A DNA stretch of 20,426 nt, taken from IMG/VR virus record IMGVR_UViG_3300037189_009926, positions 1 through 20,426 of that record. One strand, given 5' to 3'. This document shows positions 1 to 5,905 of this stretch, one piece after another (within the stretch, counting starts at the first letter, position 1; each line of letters opens with the position of its first letter). Source of the DNA: a virus. Position numbers and translations under genes: made by a program. The notes below the pieces were generated by a model. It ran no database searches, had not been told where the DNA came from, and was given only the letters and a program-made list of their open reading frames with translations.

Positions 1-1965
1 ACCTATTACGCTAAGGACTACACGCTATCGTCCCTCACTACCGAGGACTACATAACGGACCCGCGGTTCGAGACTATCCTGGTAGCCGTAGCGGAGAACA
101 ACGGAGCCCCCCAGTACCTGACCGCGGCGGAGTTCGAGGTATTCGCTCGTGATTATCCCTGGGAGTCCTCCGCCGTGGGGTGCCACAATACCGCGTTTGA
201 CGGGCGGATTCTGTCCTACCGCTACAACGTACACCCCGCGTTTTTAATCGACACTCTGTCAATCGCCCGGGTGTGGATGGGCGGGTTAGAGGCGGGTTCC
301 TCGCTTGCCAAGGTAGCGACCCACCTAGGGCTACCTCCCAAGGGTACCGAGGTGTTAAACGCCCTGGGGAAACGCGCGGCGGACTTCACCCCGGACGAGT
401 TCGCACGTTACGGGGAGTATTCGTGCCATGACGTGGACCTTTGCCGGACCGCGTTTAACGAGTTCATGCGCCAAGGGTTCCCGGAAAACGAGCTCCACAT
501 TATCGACATGACCGTACGGTGTTTCACGCGGCCGATACTCCGCCTCGATAAACCCCTGGTACGCCAGTACGCGGAGAACGAGGAGAACGCTAAACGCGCG
601 TTCCTCACTGAGGCGGTAGCCCCCACGGAGGAAGAGGCACGGGGGATATTCTCGAGTAATCCGAAGTTCGGGGCGTTGCTCATTTCCGAGGGGATAGAAC
701 CCCCCATGAAAATGTCCCCCACCACGCACAAAGAAACGTTCGCGTTCGCGAAATCGGACCCGGGGTTTCAGGAGTTGTTAGAGCACCCGGACGATAGAAT
801 CCGCTGGTTAGCGGAGGGGCGGCTAGCGGTTAAGTCCACCCTCGGGATTACGCGGAGTAAGCGGTTACTGAAACTGGCCGACGGCGGGAAACCGTTAGCC
901 GTGTTCCTGAAATACTGTGGGGCCCACACGCACCGGTGGTCAGGAGCCGACGGTACGAATTTTCAGAACCTCGATAAGGTTAAGAAGGGTAAGCCGGGGT
1001 CCGGTACGCTTCGCCGTGCCTTGATGGCCCCCAAGGGGTGGACCCTGGTAGTCTGCGACGCTAAACAAATCGAGGCGCGCATGCTGGCATGGGCCGCGGG
1101 TAACACACCGCTGTTAGACGCGTTCACGAAAGGCGAGGACGTTTACAGCGTAGCCGCTGCCCAGATTTACGGACGCCCGGTAAACCCTGCAGAACGCCCC
1201 GAGGACGACGCGCTTAGACAGGTCGGAAAAGCGACCGTACTCGGTTGCGGATACGGTATGGGTTCACTGAAGTTTGCCCAGACGATTCTACAGGGCGTAG
1301 TAGGTCCCCCTACGGTTTTCACCGAGAAAGATATTGAAACCCTCGGGGTAAACTACCACGCGTTCGCTACGAAGAAACGGGTAGAGGCCGCGATGAAACC
1401 GCCCATGAGATTGCAGGGGCAGGCACGGTTAATACACTGTGCGGTGGCCTGGCATATCTCGAACGCGTACCGACAGAGTAACCCCGCGGTGGTAGAGTTC
1501 TGGGCGAAGTGTGACCGGGCCATAGCGGAAATGATGCTAGATGAACCCGCACAGGTACTCGCTCCGCTCCCGGTTACGCTCGCCAGGCACGCGGTTATCA
1601 TGCCCTCGGGGTTGCCGATTCGGTACGCGGGGCTACAGCACGGGGAAAGCGGGGCGTATTACCTGCAGCAGTTTACACGTAAACACGTGAATTTTTACGG
1701 GGGGAAGTTCACGGAAAATCTGATTCAGTCGCTAGCCAGGGACGTACTCGCCGAACAACTGGTATGGGCTAAGGAACATATCGAAGACTGCTATCTGGTT
1801 TCGTCCACGCATGACGAGGGGATTTTCTGTGTACCCGAAGAACGCGGGGAGGAAATGCTGGCGAAACTAAAAGGGGCGTTTCGCATCTGTCCCGCGTGGG
1901 CCAAGGGTTTGCCGTTAGACGCCTCGGGCGGGTTTAACCGTAGGTATGGGGACGTAAAGAAATGA
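1..1965 (+). CDS. Family A DNA polymerase with 3'-5' exonuclease (5' end cut by window edge)
   Basis: Replicative phage DNA polymerase of the Pol I (family A) type. The frame is open from base 1, so the first ATG at 175 is internal and the true start lies outside the window; 654 residues are visible. The N-terminal part is a proofreading exonuclease: the segment starting TYYAKDYTLSSLTTEDY resembles the region just after the ExoI D-x-E motif of phage polymerases. ExoII is HNTAFDGR (about 184-207) and ExoIII is YSCHDVD (about 418-438). Polymerase motif A is CDAKQIEAR (about 1054-1080), motif B is RQVGKATVLGCGYG (about 1213-1254) and motif C is STHDEG (about 1804-1821). All expected catalytic acidic residues are present, so it should be active. 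The layout resembles the polymerases of phages that include the DpoZ group, but family membership alone does not show use of a modified base. It overlaps the next gene by ATGA. Confidence 0.95.
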   Translation, partial: TYYAKDYTLSSLTTEDYITDPRFETILVAVAENNGAPQYLTAAEFEVFARDYPWESSAVGCHNTAFDGRILSYRYNVHPAFLIDTLSIARVWMGGLEAGSSLAKVATHLGLPPKGTEVLNALGKRAADFTPDEFARYGEYSCHDVDLCRTAFNEFMRQGFPENELHIIDMTVRCFTRPILRLDKPLVRQYAENEENAKRAFLTEAVAPTEEEARGIFSSNPKFGALLISEGIEPPMKMSPTTHKETFAFAKSDPGFQELLEHPDDRIRWLAEGRLAVKSTLGITRSKRLLKLADGGKPLAVFLKYCGAHTHRWSGADGTNFQNLDKVKKGKPGSGTLRRALMAPKGWTLVVCDAKQIEARMLAWAAGNTPLLDAFTKGEDVYSVAAAQIYGRPVNPAERPEDDALRQVGKATVLGCGYGMGSLKFAQTILQGVVGPPTVFTEKDIETLGVNYHAFATKKRVEAAMKPPMRLQGQARLIHCAVAWHISNAYRQSNPAVVEFWAKCDRAIAEMMLDEPAQVLAPLPVTLARHAVIMPSGLPIRYAGLQHGESGAYYLQQFTRKHVNFYGGKFTENLIQSLARDVLAEQLVWAKEHIEDCYLVSSTHDEGIFCVPEERGEEMLAKLKGAFRICPAWAKGLPLDASGGFNRRYGDVKK

Positions 1966-2153
1966 CACCGAAACGCAGGATAGAAATTTATTATTTCGGC
2001 GAGGGCCGTCTCATGTGGGACCACGTAACGACCCGGCTGTATGCCATAAACTTCGCGCTCCGCCTCGGGTGGGTGTTGCAGTATAACCGCCGCGTGGTCG
2101 GGTGGTGGGTGCTAACGCATACACGTAAGGTGGTTGGGTGGTGCACGATATGA
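1962..2153 (+). CDS. Small protein of unknown function with a repeated VVGW motif
   Basis: A 63-residue basic, aromatic-rich protein. Its ATG lies in the ATGA that ends the polymerase, so translation is probably coupled. The C-terminal third contains two similar stretches, RRVVGWW and RKVVGWC, about 15 residues apart, echoed in the DNA by two GGTGGT/TGGGTGG-rich segments. This looks like a small internal duplication. No catalytic motif is visible and I do not recognise the family. Its frame ends in ATGA, which starts the next tiny gene. Evidence that it is real is mainly position, overlap at both ends and lack of any competing frame. Confidence 0.65.
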   Translation: MTPKRRIEIYYFGEGRLMWDHVTTRLYAINFALRLGWVLQYNRRVVGWWVLTHTRKVVGWCTI

Positions 2154-2227
2154 TTCTCGCGGTTATCGGGTGGGGGTTGCTAGCTATCGGGTTCGCTCAA
2201 TTACTCTGGGGGTTGTTCCATGAGTAA
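2150..2227 (+). CDS. 25-residue membrane peptide
   Basis: Starts in the ATGA at the end of the previous gene and ends in TAA inside the start of the next gene (ATGAGTAA, 8-base overlap). It encodes MILAVIGWGLLAIGFAQLLW followed by GLFHE, a single hydrophobic helix of about 20 residues with a short charged end. The precise overlap on both sides and the clean hydrophobic composition argue for a real gene. Small single-helix peptides like this are common in phage early regions and may act on the host membrane. A specific role cannot be given. Confidence 0.6.
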   Translation: MILAVIGWGLLAIGFAQLLWGLFHE

Positions 2228-2450
2228 ATGCATTCTCCCTATGTGCGCACGTGACGCGAGCGCACACGGTTATTGTAAGGCCCACGCGTTACGGAAGGCC
2301 CGGGGCATGGACCTGGAAACCCCGTTCCGTAAGCGGACGACTCCGCCCGCGCGGGTACTGCTCGAGGACGTAATCGCGATTTGCGAGAACGGCGGTTCGA
2401 TGATTACCGGTACCGAGCTCGCGGCGTTGTTCAGGAGGTTAGGGAAATGA
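2220..2450 (+). CDS. Zinc-knuckle small protein
   Basis: A 76-residue protein. The N-terminus carries C4-x4-C9-x8-C18-x2-H21, reading CILPMCARDASAHGYCKAHA, a Cys3His zinc-binding pattern seen at the front of many small phage proteins and HNH-type endonucleases. The remaining 50 residues contain a likely C-terminal helix and no HNH motif, so nuclease activity is not supported. It is most likely a small nucleic-acid-binding or structural zinc protein. An AGGAGG ribosome site at 2432-2437, inside its 3' end, serves the next gene, whose ATG overlaps its stop. Confidence 0.75.
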   Translation: MSKCILPMCARDASAHGYCKAHALRKARGMDLETPFRKRTTPPARVLLEDVIAICENGGSMITGTELAALFRRLGK

Positions 2451-2716
2451 CACGAGTACACGCGCTTAAGAATCTCTTGATTGATGGGGAATGGCACCCA
2501 AGTAGCGAGCTGGCACGTGTAGTGGGGCATAGGTTTGGCGCGGCCGTCTTGCTAGCGCGAAAGGATGGTTTCGGCATAGACCGTACACGGTCCGCGAAAC
2601 CCGGAGAGCACCTATACCGATTCGTGGGATACCGGGTGCATAAGGTTGCAAGCCCGAGGTGTTGCGATTGCGGTAGCTATAATATCGAAGTATTAGACGT
2701 GCGGCCCCGCCCATGA
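2447..2716 (+). CDS. Winged-helix-like small protein with a Cys cluster
   Basis: An 89-residue protein. The start at 2447 is chosen over an upstream ATG at 2381 because it overlaps the preceding stop as ATGA and sits ten bases after AGGAGG. Residues 6-60 have the pattern of a winged helix-turn-helix: a helix with a DGEWHPSSELARVVG turn, then a recognition-like helix with LLARKDGFGI and a short wing. Near residues 70-75 is CCDC, half of a possible zinc ribbon. It may be a DNA-binding regulator or an accessory to the nuclease that follows. Function is inferred from the fold pattern only. Confidence 0.7.
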   Translation: MTRVHALKNLLIDGEWHPSSELARVVGHRFGAAVLLARKDGFGIDRTRSAKPGEHLYRFVGYRVHKVASPRCCDCGSYNIEVLDVRPRP

Positions 2717-3069
2717 TTCGCACCCCCGAACGCGAGTCCCTGGTTTTATCCGCGTGCCTCCGCCATCTAGAACGATGCCCGGGGGTATTCGCCTGGCGCA
2801 ATAACACCGGTGTGGCTGTAATCAACGGCCGCCGGGTCGCATTCGGGTACCGCGGGTCGGCGGATATCCTGGCGGTTTACCAGGGCCGGTTTTACGCGTT
2901 CGAGTGTAAGTCGGCCACTGGGAGCCAGTCGGACGCGCAACGCGTTTACCAGGCCCGGGTGGAGGCCGCCGGCGGGGTTTACGCCATAGTCCGCGGAGTA
3001 AGCGACCTACCGTTTACCGCAGGATTTACGGGTAGGCGTAGGTATCATGGGTCATCGGACGATGAGTGA
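2713..3069 (+). CDS. VRR-NUC domain nuclease
   Basis: A 118-residue stand-alone VRR-NUC protein of the PD-(D/E)xK superfamily. The core is visible: E7 in the first helix, G48-S-A-D51, E64-x-K66 (FECKS) and Q76 in SDAQRVYQ. The RNNTGVAVINGR segment is also typical of this family. Phage VRR-NUC proteins are thought to process branched or recombination intermediates, and cellular FAN1 uses the same domain. All catalytic positions are present. The start overlaps the previous stop as ATGA. It ends in a basic then acidic tail (GRRRYHGSSDDE). It is the last gene before a 146-base gap. Confidence 0.9.
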   Translation: MIRTPERESLVLSACLRHLERCPGVFAWRNNTGVAVINGRRVAFGYRGSADILAVYQGRFYAFECKSATGSQSDAQRVYQARVEAAGGVYAIVRGVSDLPFTAGFTGRRRYHGSSDDE

Positions 3070-3215
3070 GTCATCCTAACCGCGCGTAATCCGGAACCGT
3101 AGGTACATCCGTACTCCATACGTAAAGCGATATTACCGCGTAACCCCGCGCGGTTACGTATCGCGTGCATGGCACGCCACGTGAAATACCCCCAGACATC
3201 ACACGGAGGCAACAC
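3070..3215 (+). promoter_or_regulatory. Intergenic region with an inverted repeat, possible promoter or operator
   Basis: This is the only substantial gap in the left arm. It holds a perfect 7-base inverted repeat, CGTAACC (3139-3145) and GGTTACG (3152-3158), around a six-base spacer. There is no T-run after it, so it is not a typical terminator. An operator or RNA structure near a promoter is more likely. No convincing -35/-10 pair was found. At its 3' end, ACGGAGGC (3203-3210) is a good ribosome site for the ATG at 3216. Confidence 0.4.
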
Positions 3216-3389
3216 ATGGAACGCATCGAACAGGCATGGTTTAACATTGGAAACGCGAATCGGGCCGTTGACCGGGCCGTTACCCCAGGGCATCGCAGGG
3301 AAGCCGCGGCGGTTCTCCGCCGGTGTATCGCCGAACTCCGTAGGGCGCAGCTCGAGACACTGATAGCCGATGAAGTGAGGTTCATGTGA
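3216..3389 (+). CDS. Small helical protein of unknown function
   Basis: A 57-residue protein. The start at 3216 is preferred over an in-frame ATG at 3165 because ACGGAGGC lies just upstream. The sequence is rich in Arg, Ala, Glu and Leu and should form two helices around PGHRREA. There are no cysteines or catalytic motifs. It is the first gene after the intergenic gap and so may open a second transcription unit. Its TGA overlaps the GTG start of the next gene. I do not recognise the family. Confidence 0.65.
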   Translation: MERIEQAWFNIGNANRAVDRAVTPGHRREAAAVLRRCIAELRRAQLETLIADEVRFM

Positions 3390-3607
3390 GTATTCTGACC
3401 ATGGCGGCCGCTGGCCGACTCCGGAAAATCGTTACCGAGGAAGTAATAGACGCGGCCCAGCATGGCGCGAAGTTCCCCCCGGAATTCACCGTACTACTCC
3501 AGAGGGAAGTTTTTAAGGAGGCGTGGGAGGACATGAAACCCCGCGCCGTCGTAATCGGAAAAATCACCGTGGTTCTCAAACCCGACGCACCCGAGGTAAA
3601 TCTATGA
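3386..3607 (+). CDS. Small protein of unknown function (GTG start)
   Basis: A 73-residue protein. GTG at 3386 overlaps the preceding TGA as GTGA and follows AGTGAGG, so it is chosen; ATG at 3401 is the alternative and would remove five residues. The middle is mixed-charge helix (RKIVTEEVIDAAQHG). The C-terminus alternates hydrophobic residues as in a beta strand (AVVIGKITVVLKP). No known motif is seen. It overlaps the next gene as ATGA. Confidence 0.65.
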   Translation: MSILTMAAAGRLRKIVTEEVIDAAQHGAKFPPEFTVLLQREVFKEAWEDMKPRAVVIGKITVVLKPDAPEVNL

Positions 3608-3837
3608 ACACTGTCGAACGAAAGGCCCGAAGCGTAACACCGGTGTTACACCCTAGCGCGTACGTACAGCTACGGATTTACGACGGGGAGAAACTGTTCT
3701 CAGTCGCGTTCGGCGAGGAAGGTTTCGAGCATGATTTCCGGGTGTCCGGGTTCTGTAAGCTCGAAGAGGCTAACGAGTTTTTCCAGCGATGGATGGAACG
3801 CCGAGTAGGCCGTCACTATGACTCGGTGGCCGCATGA
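3604..3837 (+). CDS. Small protein of unknown function
   Basis: A 77-residue protein starting in the ATGA that closes the previous gene. The order looks like two or three strands (YVQLRIYDGEKLFSVAFGEE) followed by a helix (LEEANEFFQRWMERRVG), a small alpha/beta layout. No catalytic residues can be assigned. A longer in-frame ORF from 3523 exists, but the overlapping start and operon pattern favour 3604. Confidence 0.65.
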   Translation: MNTVERKARSVTPVLHPSAYVQLRIYDGEKLFSVAFGEEGFEHDFRVSGFCKLEEANEFFQRWMERRVGRHYDSVAA

Positions 3838-4067
3838 ACGCGTATGAGCTGAACGAGTGCCGGATAAAGCGGGACCGGGGGAGCGACCCGATATTCGCAG
3901 AGCTGTTAGACGCGTATGAATCGCACGACGCGGATGCGGATTACCGGGGCAGGATTACGGAGGCCGTGGAACTGATAGGAGTTCTCCGAAAGAAATGGGC
4001 TCGCATGGACACGGCCGCGGTTAACGACGAACTCGATTACGTGGCGGAAATGCTCGAGGGGCGTTAG
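3834..4067 (+). CDS. Small acidic helical protein of unknown function
   Basis: A 77-residue protein with ATGA overlap at its start. It is acidic (several Asp/Glu-rich runs such as YESHDADADYRG) and mostly helical by pattern, with alternating Leu/Val and charged residues in the last 40 positions. No cysteines or known motif. Its TAG is immediately followed by the ATG of the next gene with no spacer. Acidic small phage proteins sometimes act as inhibitors or DNA mimics, but nothing here proves that. Confidence 0.65.
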   Translation: MNAYELNECRIKRDRGSDPIFAELLDAYESHDADADYRGRITEAVELIGVLRKKWARMDTAAVNDELDYVAEMLEGR

Positions 4068-4169
4068 ATGAAATTCCCAGTAGAAACCCACGCACGGGTT
4101 AACCGGTTAATCGTTCGGCTGTATCTCGTGGTCTGGGGTGTCACGCTGATTCTGTGGAGGTGTTTGTGA
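4068..4169 (+). CDS. 33-residue single-helix membrane peptide
   Basis: Starts directly after the previous stop (TAGATG). It encodes a short polar N-terminus, MKFPVETHARVNR, followed by a hydrophobic helix of about 18 residues (LIVRLYLVVWGVTLILW) and RCL. Its TGA overlaps the GTG of the lipoprotein gene that follows, so the two membrane-directed products are probably made together. Single-pass topology is clear; function is not. Confidence 0.6.
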   Translation: MKFPVETHARVNRLIVRLYLVVWGVTLILWRCL

Positions 4170-4498
4170 TACGACTTACCACCGCGTTACTGCTTTTGTC
4201 CTGTAACCACACCCCGGCCCGCGTACCCGTTACGAACGCCCCGGTGTCGACAGTGAAGTGTTTCGATAAGTTCGGTAACGTGATTTTCAGCCACGTAAGC
4301 CGCGACCGGCCGCACCAATTATCCCGCGTGGGGTGTATCTCGTGGCTCCGGTGTTGCGTAAGCGACCCGTGGACCTACGGGGAACCGGATAAGCGGCCGT
4401 GGGGAATCGGGTTCGAGGGGGACGCACCCGACTACAGCGCGGCCATCGTGGACGGGGTTGACGTTACGTGCACAGTCGTTAGGGGGTACATACCGTGA
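4166..4498 (+). CDS. Early-region lipoprotein
   Basis: A 110-residue protein if started at GTG 4166, which overlaps the previous TGA (GTGA) and follows a GGAGG site; ATG 4154 would place extra residues before the basic start of the signal. The N-terminus MIRLTTALLLLSC is a short signal peptide with a lipobox, so Cys13 should be lipidated and the protein anchored at the membrane. The mature part has five more cysteines, one alone (VKCFD), three in GCISWLRCC and one near the end (VTCTVV), suggesting disulfides outside the cytoplasm. A lipoprotein in the non-structural arm may protect the infected cell from superinfection, as known for T5 Llp, but no similarity to it is visible. Confidence 0.75.
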   Translation: MIRLTTALLLLSCNHTPARVPVTNAPVSTVKCFDKFGNVIFSHVSRDRPHQLSRVGCISWLRCCVSDPWTYGEPDKRPWGIGFEGDAPDYSAAIVDGVDVTCTVVRGYIP

Positions 4499-4545
4499 AC
4501 GGGTTAACGTGCGGTAAATGTGGCGCGGCGATGGGGGAGCCATGA
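4495..4545 (+). CDS. 16-residue CxxC micro-ORF
   Basis: GTG at 4495 overlaps the preceding stop as GTGA, and the TGA at 4543-4545 overlaps the next ATG as ATGA. It encodes MNGLTCGKCGAAMGEP, a CxxC half-knuckle. A GGGGG run upstream could serve as ribosome site. The double overlap matches the rest of the operon and fills what would otherwise be a 43-base gap. It may be a real peptide or a leader coupling translation of the next gene. Chance cannot be excluded at this size. Confidence 0.35.
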   Translation: MNGLTCGKCGAAMGEP

Positions 4546-4805
4546 GCGAACCAGGTAGATGTGAACGTTGCGACGAAATACTCCCACTGGACAAGGAGGC
4601 TTGGGCCAAGATTGCCGAACTCACGGCCCGCGCAGAACGTGCCGAGACAAACCTGGAGGTCTGCCAGAGGCATCTGGCTAAGGCCCGCAACGCCGCGCTC
4701 GAGGAAGCCGCGCTGGCCGCTGAGGGGTGGCTACGCCATGTCCGGGTACCAGAAGACACGCTAGGCGAAAGACTCCGCGCCCTCAAAAGCAAGGCGACGC
4801 CATGA
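4542..4805 (+). CDS. Coiled-coil small protein with N-terminal CxxC
   Basis: An 87-residue protein with start at 4542 chosen because it forms ATGA with the micro-ORF stop; ATG 4518 is the alternative. It opens with RCERCDEILPL, a CxxC motif, then a long charged helix (residues about 20-65, Glu/Arg/Ala-rich heptad-like spacing) that should form a coiled coil. A single further Cys lies in the helix. It resembles small phage proteins with an incomplete zinc ribbon plus coiled coil; function unknown. It overlaps the next gene as ATGA. Confidence 0.65.
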   Translation: MSEPGRCERCDEILPLDKEAWAKIAELTARAERAETNLEVCQRHLAKARNAALEEAALAAEGWLRHVRVPEDTLGERLRALKSKATP

Positions 4806-4951
4806 CAGTTCAATCGCCTACAGGCCAAGGGCTGTGTTATTGCTGCGCCCACCCTACCGACACGTTTTATCAACCGGATACACAACGTTGGTGGGTGTGG
4901 CTATGCCTCCGGTGCGAACGCGTGTTTGTACGTACCCCGGTGCGGCTATGA
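4802..4951 (+). CDS. 49-residue zinc-ribbon protein
   Basis: Starts in the ATGA at the end of the previous gene. It contains CYCC near residues 12-15 and CLRC near residues 35-38, so two Cys pairs separated by about 20 residues: a compact zinc ribbon. The loop between is aromatic-rich (FYQPDTQRWWVW). It is probably a small nucleic-acid- or protein-binding zinc protein. It overlaps the following nucleotide hydrolase gene as ATGA, so it may be produced with it. Confidence 0.65.
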   Translation: MTVQSPTGQGLCYCCAHPTDTFYQPDTQRWWVWLCLRCERVFVRTPVRL

Positions 4952-5268
4952 AACTCCGCAGAGGTATCAAGAAAGACTCCGGTAAGCCCGCGCTGGACTT
5001 AATCGACCCGGAGTTCGAGCTCGAAATGGCCCGGGTACTGACCGAGGGGGCCAAGAAATACGCGGTAGATAACTGGCGTAACGGCATGTCCATAGGTAAA
5101 TGCATGGCGGGTATTCGCCGGCATTTAAACGCCATAGCCCGCGGGGAACACATTGACCCCGAGTGGGGGCTACAGCACGCAGCCCACGCGGCATGTGGGG
5201 TTATGTTCCTTCATTACTTTATCCGCACCGGTAAAACGAACGTACCAGACGATAGGTGGGAAAAATGA
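4948..5268 (+). CDS. dATP/dGTP diphosphohydrolase-like protein (MazZ/PF18909-like)
   Basis: A 106-residue all-helical protein. Start 4948 is chosen for its ATGA overlap; an ATG at 4834 would run across the previous gene. The signature blocks of the phage dATP/dGTP diphosphohydrolase N-terminal family are visible: DSGKPALDLIDP near the start, then GAKKYAVDNWRNG, IRRHLNAIARGEHIDPEWG and QHAAHAACGVMF. The family converts dNTPs (or dGTP/dATP) to dNMPs plus pyrophosphate with metal held by Glu/Asp/His residues. In Z-genome phages the related MazZ supplies dGMP for 2-aminoadenine synthesis, but many phages with this domain do not have Z DNA. It is followed in coupled order by a deoxyribosyltransferase-like gene, supporting a role in nucleotide metabolism. 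Confidence 0.8.
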   Translation: MKLRRGIKKDSGKPALDLIDPEFELEMARVLTEGAKKYAVDNWRNGMSIGKCMAGIRRHLNAIARGEHIDPEWGLQHAAHAACGVMFLHYFIRTGKTNVPDDRWEK

Positions 5269-5648
5269 GAGTATACGTTGCTACGAACTTCGCCCGCGCA
5301 ACGTTAGCCCGCGCGGTTATGACCACGTTAGAACAGGACGGCCACGTTATAACGCACGACTGGACCGGCGAGAACGCCGCGGGTAAGTCGGGGGACGAGC
5401 TCGCCAGGTACCTGCAGCGATGCGCGATACAGGACTTTTCCGGGGTCCGCCGGTGCCAGGTACTCGTGGTACTGAACCACCCACAGGGCCGGGGTATGTT
5501 CGTGGAGGTCGGCATTGCGCTGGCCCTCGGTAAAATCGTCCTGGTAGTCGGGCCATCCATGGCAGAGTGTATTTTTTACGCCATGGCCCAGTGCATACAC
5601 GTTGAAACCGTGGCGGATATCGCCGGGGCCCTGGCGGCCCTGGAATGA
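5265..5648 (+). CDS. Nucleoside 2-deoxyribosyltransferase-like protein
   Basis: A 127-residue alpha/beta protein. ATG 5265 overlaps the previous TGA and is preferred over 5256. It starts with a strand, MRVYVATNF, then a helix. The middle VLVVLNHPQGRGMFVEVG with IALALGKIVLVVG fits the nucleoside 2-deoxyribosyltransferase fold (PF05014-like), where the Glu in this block is the nucleophile and the G-x-A-x-A-x-G-K segment shapes the base site. The usual Asp of a D-x-D or D-G motif appears replaced by N-H-P, so activity is uncertain. It could exchange or remove bases from deoxynucleosides, or be a related nucleotide-binding protein (DUF4406 type). Its neighbour is a dNTP diphosphohydrolase. Confidence 0.65.
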   Translation: MRVYVATNFARATLARAVMTTLEQDGHVITHDWTGENAAGKSGDELARYLQRCAIQDFSGVRRCQVLVVLNHPQGRGMFVEVGIALALGKIVLVVGPSMAECIFYAMAQCIHVETVADIAGALAALE

Positions 5649-5818
5649 AAACGGACGCGGAGAAGTCCCTAGACTTACTCATGTGCACCCCGGTTACTGA
5701 AATGACCCTGGAACAGCTAACCACCGCACAACCGTTAGCCCGCGCGTACCTACCCCCGGACCACCCGTTCCTGTACCTGGTAGGTAAGGAAATTTCCTTA
5801 CGCAAGTTTGTACGCTAG
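5645..5818 (+). CDS. Small protein of unknown function, last gene of the left arm
   Basis: A 57-residue protein starting in the ATGA of the previous stop and ending in TAG 35 bases before the terminator hairpin. The N-terminal part is acidic with a helix (DAEKSLDLL); the C-terminal part is mixed (PFLYLVGKEISLRKFVR). No motif is recognised. It is included because it continues the overlap pattern and leaves no unexplained gap before the terminator. Confidence 0.55.
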   Translation: MKTDAEKSLDLLMCTPVTEMTLEQLTTAQPLARAYLPPDHPFLYLVGKEISLRKFVR

Positions 5819-5852
5819 TAATCGGCACCCCAGTAAACCCCGAAAGCTAGTA

Positions 5853-5893
5853 GGCCCCGCTCACGGTGGAACGTGGCGGGGCCGAACCTTTTT
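5853..5893 (+). terminator. Rho-independent terminator between convergent arms
   Basis: GGCCCCGC (5853-5860) pairs with GCGGGGCC (5876-5883). A further CACG/CGTG pair (5862-5865 with 5872-5875) extends the stem past a one-base bulge and leaves the loop GTGGAA. A run of five T follows at 5889-5893 on the + strand. It lies between the last + gene and the last - gene, so it should stop the + transcript. The opposite side has no clear T-run, so termination of the - transcript here is less sure. Confidence 0.85.
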
Positions 5894-5905
5894 ACCGCTC
5901 GGGGA

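Noticed and set aside
175-1965. ATG at 175 as the polymerase start
   Set aside because: The frame is open from base 1 and the upstream 58 codons encode conserved exonuclease sequence, so the gene is partial.
3139-3158. Inverted repeat as a rho-independent terminator
   Set aside because: The seven-base stem is not followed by a T-run on either strand.
4319-4885. 188-codon - strand frame opposite the early genes
   Set aside because: It runs antisense to four coupled + genes with zinc or lipobox features. Its Ser/Arg/Ala-rich product has no motif.
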